From positions 62,001 through 126,000 of the forward strand of contig JAMHXF010000025.1 in assembly GCA_035910535.1 (NCBI GenBank): a DNA stretch of 64,000 nt. Direction: 5' to 3'. Below, piece by piece: positions 59,720-64,000 of this stretch (position 1 is its first letter; every line of letters begins with the position of its first letter). This stretch comes from Archangium_A sp035910535. GTDB taxonomy: Bacteria; Myxococcota; Myxococcia; Myxococcales; Myxococcaceae. The notes under the pieces were generated by a model. That model was given only the letters and a program-made list of their open reading frames with translations, made no database searches and was not told the origin of the DNA. A program made the position numbers and the translations under genes.

Positions 59720-61828
59720 TCACCCGATGTCGTAGATGCAGACGTTCTGGTTGCAGGTCAAACCCAGGCCCTGACAACAGTCCGACGTGCCGCCACACGT
59801 CTCGCCTTCACGGCGGCATCGCTCGGGAGGCGGCGGCGAACACTGCAACGCGCCACCCGACGACGTACGACAGTCACCGCTGCAGCACTCCGAGCCCACC
59901 GAGCACGACGTGCCTTCTGTTCGACACGGCCGCGGCGCCCAGAACGCGGAGATGTTGCGCGACTGCGTGCTCTGGCCCGGCAACCAGTAACCGACCTGAC
60001 TCGGGTCGACGCCCGGCTGTGGGTTTTCAGCAATGCCGGAGACCCAGATCTGCTGGCGATTGGCGCCTCTGGTGCCGACCCGCTCGTTGCCGTAGTCGCG
60101 GCGCGACAAGTAGCTGACCCAGTAATACCCGCCGGCCTTGAACGGAGAGAAGCGCGGCTGGAAGGTGGTGTCTCCCAAAGCACCGCCCGACGCGTTGTCG
60201 AGGCGCCGCAGCTCGGTGCCGTCGGGCTTCATCAGGTACAGCGCGCCCTTCGCAGTCTCGCTTCGGTTGTCTTCGCCGTGACCGAACGCGAGCCACTGCG
60301 AGTCGGGAGACCAGGTCGGGTACGAGTCGGCGTTGCCGGCGGGCACCGACGTGGCGAGCGACGTGCCTTGATGAATCATCGCCGCCGCGCCCAGCGCGTC
60401 AGGCCCGCTGACTTGAACGACGGAGATGTCGCCCTGGTTCGCCTCGCCGCCCCAGCCGCCCGGCGCCGGGAACGTGACGTAGGCGATGCGCTGGCCGTCG
60501 GGTGACCACGTCGGGTGCGTGACACGCGCGCCGGGCAGCCCGGTGACGTTGACGAACTGGCCGGTGTGCGGGTCGACGAAGCCCATCTCATTGGCGCCGC
60601 CTTCGTTGCGGCTCACCACCATGCGCGTCTCCGTGGGGTTGAACGACGAGAACCACCAGCGAATGGTCTCGGGCGTGGTGTTGCTCGTCGCCCACGTCGT
60701 CGGCGCAGGGTCCGGCGTGAGGTCGACGGTGAGGTCGAACATCGCGCCGATGTTGTCACCCGGGCCGAGGCGACCCGACATGTAGCGACCGCTGGGTGAA
60801 ACGGCGTGGCAGCCGACACAGCGCTCACCACCGATGGCCGCAGGCGGCGAGGGCATGAACTCCGTGCGTGACGTGGTGCCGTCGTCGATGCGCACGATGC
60901 GGCCGCGCGCGATGTCCCAGTAGTAGACGCTGCCGACCACCGCCGCGTTGGCGAAGCGCAGCGTGACTGGCGCGCTCGAGATCAGCTCCTGCGTCGAGGC
61001 GTCCCACCGCGTGACGACCAGCGTCGCGTCAGCGCCCGGGTTCGTCTGCGCGAGCGCGCGCCAGGGCGCCGACTCGAGCTGCGCGTGGTGATCGCCGTCT
61101 TCTGCGGCGTAGGTGTTGAAGACGAAGTCGCCCTTGGAAATACGCACGCGAAAGAAATCGCCAGCGTTGCCCGTGAGCCACTGCACGTCGGGCGGCGCGA
61201 CGTTCTGGGGAAACAGCACGCGGTCGAGCGGGTAGACAACCTGTGGCGCGCGGCTCGGGTCGACGACCGGCGTGCCCGCGAAGTTCGTCAGCGCCGGGCC
61301 GCTCGGCGTGCCCACCACGAAGCGCACGAACTCGAGCTGCACCAACACCTGCGCCTGCGCGCTCACCATGCGCCCACCCTGTGAATACTCGGCCGTCACC
61401 GTCGCCAGCCCGCCGACGAGCCCCGAGGCCGTGAAGCGCCCGCCCACCGGCGCCACCGTGCCGATGTTCAGCTTGTCGACCTTGAAGTCAGCGTCGGCGA
61501 CGACACGCGAAGTGCCGTCGCTGAAGAACGCGGTGACGGTGAAGGCCTGCTCGGGCTTCGAACCGTCGAGCGACTGCAGCGTCACCATGGCGGGCGCCAG
61601 CTCGAGTCGCGCCAACGACGTGGAGCCCGCGTCGGCAGCGGTGCCTCCACCCAGGGGCCCGCCGTCGACTGCACCGCCGCCATCTGTGGGCTGAAACCCG
61701 CTCGCCTGGCACACGCCGCTGGAGCACACGAAGCCCGCGCCGCACTCGGCCGTGCTGGCACACGGCTTCCCACCGCACTGGCAACCCGACAGCACCGCCG
61801 CGAAGACGCCAATCAGAAAGAGCCGCAT
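59720..61828 (-). CDS. Large lipoprotein with propeller blades, a CxxCH site and Cys-knot tail
   Basis: 702 residues from the ATG at 61826-61828. The lipobox is AVLSGC with a further Cys near (CQCGG). A small Cys module (CASTAECGAGFVCSSGVC) and a Gly/Asp linker are followed by an Ig-like beta domain (about 75-170), then a domain with one heme-like CVGCH (about 333-337, ERCVGCHAVSPSGRYMSG). TolB-like blades come next (THPTWSPDGQRIAYVTFPAP, SYPTWSPDSQWLAFGHGEDN). The end has two Cys-rich knots (EGTSCSVGSECCSGDC and EGETCGGTSDCCQG). The parts suggest a surface or outer-membrane electron or ligand-binding protein. Role unknown. Confidence 0.8.
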   Translation of the reverse strand: MRLFLIGVFAAVLSGCQCGGKPCASTAECGAGFVCSSGVCQASGFQPTDGGGAVDGGPLGGGTAADAGSTSLARLELAPAMVTLQSLDGSKPEQAFTVTAFFSDGTSRVVADADFKVDKLNIGTVAPVGGRFTASGLVGGLATVTAEYSQGGRMVSAQAQVLVQLEFVRFVVGTPSGPALTNFAGTPVVDPSRAPQVVYPLDRVLFPQNVAPPDVQWLTGNAGDFFRVRISKGDFVFNTYAAEDGDHHAQLESAPWRALAQTNPGADATLVVTRWDASTQELISSAPVTLRFANAAVVGSVYYWDIARGRIVRIDDGTTSRTEFMPSPPAAIGGERCVGCHAVSPSGRYMSGRLGPGDNIGAMFDLTVDLTPDPAPTTWATSNTTPETIRWWFSSFNPTETRMVVSRNEGGANEMGFVDPHTGQFVNVTGLPGARVTHPTWSPDGQRIAYVTFPAPGGWGGEANQGDISVVQVSGPDALGAAAMIHQGTSLATSVPAGNADSYPTWSPDSQWLAFGHGEDNRSETAKGALYLMKPDGTELRRLDNASGGALGDTTFQPRFSPFKAGGYYWVSYLSRRDYGNERVGTRGANRQQIWVSGIAENPQPGVDPSQVGYWLPGQSTQSRNISAFWAPRPCRTEGTSCSVGSECCSGDCRTSSGGALQCSPPPPERCRREGETCGGTSDCCQGLGLTCNQNVCIYDIG

Positions 61829-61870
61829 GGGCGCACTCTGCCCCTGCCGACCGGTGATGAACAAACGACT

Positions 61871-62734
61871 TCAGTGGTGGCGCAAGAGCGCGACGTTGTC
61901 GATGAGCCGGGTCGCGCCCATGAAGGCCGCCACCAGCGCACGCGCGGGCACGCCGACGACGAGCTCCGTCAACGGCTGCAGCGACACCGCGTCGACGATG
62001 GCCACGTAGTCTTCGCGCGCGCCGACGGCCACGAGCTCGTCACGAATCGTGGAACGGAGCAGCTCGACGTCGCCTTCACCCTGCGCCGCCAGCGCCTGCG
62101 CTTTGAAGAGCCCCTTCGAGACGCCCAGCGCGCGGTGACGTTCTTCGGCCGACAGGTACGCATTGCGCGAGCTCATCGCGAGGCCGTCGGCTTCACGAAT
62201 GGTGGGCATGCCGACAATTTCCACGCCCAGCTCGAGATCTCTGGCCAGCCGCGAGATGACCTGCAGCTGCTGGTAGTCCTTCTCGCCGAAGAGCGCGACG
62301 TCGGGGCGAAAGAGCGACAGCAGCTTCGTCACCACCGTCGCCACGCCACGAAAGTGCCCAGGCCGCGACGCGCCGTCGAGGCTCTGGCTGATCTCCTCGA
62401 CGTTCACGTACGTCTGGTACCCGGGGGGATACACGGTCGTCGGCTCGGGCATGTACACGCCCGCGGCACCGGCCGCCGCGCACTTGGCGAGATCTCCTTC
62501 AGGGTCTCTGGGGTAGCGCGAGAGATCTTCCTTCGGGCCGAACTGCGTCGGGTTCACGAAGATGGTCGCCGCCACTACATCGGCGCGGCGAGCACCTTCG
62601 CGCATCAACGAGACGTGCCCGTCGTGCAGAAAGCCCATGGTGGGGACCAGCGCGAGCGTCTGCCCGCGCCCCTGCACTGCTTTCACCCACGCACGAACCT
62701 GCGCGGGCGTCGTCCACACGAGCGGCGGGGCCAT
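61871..62734 (-). CDS. panC: Pantothenate synthetase
   Basis: 287 residues. PTMGFLHDGHVSLM (31-44) is the ATP HIGH-type motif. FVNPTQFGPKEDLSRYPRDP, then RPGHFRGVATVVTKL, LFGEKDYQQLQVI and the KMSKS-type MSSRNAYLS complete the family pattern. PanC joins pantoate and beta-alanine with ATP to make pantothenate in the cytoplasm. It follows panB after seven bases on the same strand. Confidence 0.96.
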   Translation of the reverse strand: MAPPLVWTTPAQVRAWVKAVQGRGQTLALVPTMGFLHDGHVSLMREGARRADVVAATIFVNPTQFGPKEDLSRYPRDPEGDLAKCAAAGAAGVYMPEPTTVYPPGYQTYVNVEEISQSLDGASRPGHFRGVATVVTKLLSLFRPDVALFGEKDYQQLQVISRLARDLELGVEIVGMPTIREADGLAMSSRNAYLSAEERHRALGVSKGLFKAQALAAQGEGDVELLRSTIRDELVAVGAREDYVAIVDAVSLQPLTELVVGVPARALVAAFMGATRLIDNVALLRHH

Positions 62735-62741
62735 GACGACG

Positions 62742-63629
62742 TCAGACAGGCACGCCGTACACGCCGGTCTTCTCGTCGCGTTCGGAGGGCTGCACGTCGG
62801 GGTTCGACGCGATCAGCCGCATGTTCGTGTTGCGGAACGAGTGCTCGTCGTCGGGAAACACGCCCTCGCGCACTTCACTGAAGAACGCGCCGGCGGCGTC
62901 TTTCACGCTGCCGTTCATCATCGCGTAGTGCTTCACGAACTTCGGCTTGAAGTGCGGGTTGAGCCCCAGCAGATCGTAGCTGACGAGCACCTGACCATCG
63001 CAGTGCTTGCCGGCGCCGATGCCGATGGTGGGAATCGAGAGCCGCGCGGTGATGGTCTTCGCGAGCTCCAGTGGCACCCCTTCGAGCACCACCGCGTAGC
63101 AACCGGCCTGCTCGAGCGCGACGGCGTCATCGAGCAGCTTGCGCGCGGTGTCTTCGTCGCGACCCTGCACCACGTAGCCGCCCATTTTGTGCACCGACTG
63201 AGGCGTGAGCCCCAGGTGCCCCATGACGGGGATCGACGCACGCACGATGCGCGAGACGACATCGGCGAACTCCGAGCCACCTTCGAGCTTCACGCTGCCC
63301 ACGCCACCTTCGATGACGAGGCGGCCTGCGTTGCGAACCGCGTCCTCGACGGAGTTCTGGTAGCTCATGAAGGGCAGGTCGCCGACCACGTGCGCGCGCC
63401 TGGCGCCGCGGGTCACGGCCCGCGAGTGGTAGACCATCTGGTCCATCGTGACGGGGAGCGTCGAGTCGTGGCCCTGCACGACCATGCCGACCGAATCGCC
63501 CACCAGCAGAACGTCGGCTCCGGCCTCATCGAAGAGGCGCGCGAACGTCGCGTCGTAGGCAGTGACCATGCAGATCTTCTGACCTGCATCCTTCAACTTC
63601 TTCAGCGAATGGATGGTGACCGGTTTCAC
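62742..63629 (-). CDS. panB: 3-methyl-2-oxobutanoate hydroxymethyltransferase
   Basis: 295 residues from GTG 63627-63629, with a perfect GGAGGT five bases upstream. MVTAYDATFARLFDEAGADV and LLVGDSVGMVVQGHDSTLPV carry the metal-binding Asp residues, with GIGAGKHCDGQVLV and FKPKFVKHY later. PanB adds a one-carbon unit from methylene-THF to alpha-ketoisovalerate to give ketopantoate, the first step to pantothenate and coenzyme A. panB and panC form an operon. Confidence 0.96.
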   Translation of the reverse strand: MKPVTIHSLKKLKDAGQKICMVTAYDATFARLFDEAGADVLLVGDSVGMVVQGHDSTLPVTMDQMVYHSRAVTRGARRAHVVGDLPFMSYQNSVEDAVRNAGRLVIEGGVGSVKLEGGSEFADVVSRIVRASIPVMGHLGLTPQSVHKMGGYVVQGRDEDTARKLLDDAVALEQAGCYAVVLEGVPLELAKTITARLSIPTIGIGAGKHCDGQVLVSYDLLGLNPHFKPKFVKHYAMMNGSVKDAAGAFFSEVREGVFPDDEHSFRNTNMRLIASNPDVQPSERDEKTGVYGVPV

Positions 63630-63720
63630 GGTTCACCTCCGAACTATGACCTGCGGGTGGGCCCTTCGCTTCGCTACGCCGCTCCGTGAGGAGTCGCCGC
63701 CGATGAAGGGGTGTTGCGCT

Positions 63721-64000
63721 TCACTTTCTACTCGCCAACGGCTGGTAATGCACGGTGCCCTTCTTCGTCTGGCGGATCACCTGCAAGAGGTTCTCGAGGT
63801 CTTCGGGGTTGTTCACGAAGTCGATGTCTGAGGTGTTCACCACCAGCAACGGCGTGTCGGTGTAGTGGAAGAAGAAGTCGTTGTACGCGCGGCACAGGCC
63901 CTCGAGGTACGCCACGTCGAACTTCCGCTCGAACTCGCGCGCGCGCTTCTTGATGCGGGCCAGCAGCACGTCCATGCGCGCCTGCAGGTAGATGACGAGG
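63721..64000 (-). CDS. Deoxynucleoside kinase, C-terminal part (cut by window edge)
   Basis: The last about 92 codons are seen; the gene begins beyond base 64000. LVIYLQARMDVLLARIKKRA, then REFERKFDVAYLEGLCRAYN, FFFHYTDTPLLVVNTSDIDF and a Lys/Arg end are the C-terminal lid and core of deoxyadenosine/deoxyguanosine kinases (dGK/dCK family), which salvage deoxynucleosides with ATP. The P-loop lies outside the window. About 90 bases separate it from panB on the same strand. Confidence 0.85.
   Translation of the reverse strand, partial: LVIYLQARMDVLLARIKKRAREFERKFDVAYLEGLCRAYNDFFFHYTDTPLLVVNTSDIDFVNNPEDLENLLQVIRQTKKGTVHYQPLASRK

Overview
The window is a GC-rich (about two thirds G+C by eye), gene-dense bacterial chromosome segment with about 65 protein genes and one tRNA. 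Nothing in it looks like phage, an insertion sequence or a CRISPR array. The best fit is a member of the Myxococcota, probably Myxococcales. The evidence is a secreted metallopeptidase with a MYXO-CTERM-type tail (CGC, membrane helix, RRRR), many lipoproteins with myxobacterial style (DGG/DAG-rich linkers, CxxCH motifs, beta-propellers), a TPR pilotin-like lipoprotein resembling Tgl, a sigma-54 activator, a DUF2760/Hsp70/Hsp70 set and golvesin-domain wall hydrolases. The species cannot be named from this.

Layout. 1-2.3 kb: start of a family-2 glycosyltransferase, a CysE-like acetyltransferase, a low-GC HNH-like gene and the initiator tRNA-fMet with a clear promoter. 2.4-5.3 kb (+): overlapping four-gene lipid/membrane operon (membrane protein, PlsC-like acyltransferase, DUF1295 enzyme, exported protein). 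5.3-20.2 kb (-): an S1-repeat protein, free methionine-R-sulfoxide reductase, a mini-nucleotidyltransferase pair, a large PHP-domain lipoprotein, an OprP-like porin, a PafA-like phosphatase, a response regulator with a degenerate receiver, a tandem-repeat protein, MurJ and a stand-alone secretin-type N-domain. 20.2-24.8 kb (+): an NtrC-family sigma-54 activator, an unknown protein, an M23 peptidase and an outer-membrane barrel. 24.8-30.2 kb (-, with one small + gene): a PDZ protein, then a tightly coupled chain of exported protein, Tgl-like TPR protein, RodZ-like HTH membrane protein, RecO and PfkB kinase. 30.2-41.8 kb (mostly +): DUF2760 and two Hsp70 proteins, an MMPL exporter, a divergent GNAT/MFS pair and several exported unknowns. 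41.8-43.2 kb (-): asd and fdxA. 43.3-53 kb: metallopeptidase, then two near-duplicate lipoproteins (SLT-like + amidase + golvesin domains) enclosing two unknown genes, then a TolB-like propeller lipoprotein. 53-64 kb: pentaheme lipoprotein with a barrel protein, DUF971, EamA permease, PEGA protein, UspA, ctaA-sspB-smpB, a large CxxCH lipoprotein, panC-panB and the end of a deoxynucleoside kinase.

The genes form several working units. Cell-envelope construction and remodelling is the main theme (MurJ, M23 peptidase, the twin amidases, porins, lipoproteins, pilotin). Protein quality control is the second (Hsp70 pair; SspB and SmpB, both acting on ssrA-tagged proteins). Phosphate-ester scavenging is a possible third (porin plus phosphatase plus PHP lipoprotein). 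Housekeeping pieces are pantothenate, aspartate-family amino acids and heme A.

The least ordinary features are the twin amidase locus, an almost symmetric 28-bp divergent promoter, a recurring pattern of -10-like hexamers 6-10 bases before start codons (short-leader or leaderless mRNAs), a Tgl-like protein fused to an extra N-terminal domain, and a DNA-binding response regulator without its phospho-acceptor. All functions are read from sequence alone; no database search was possible.
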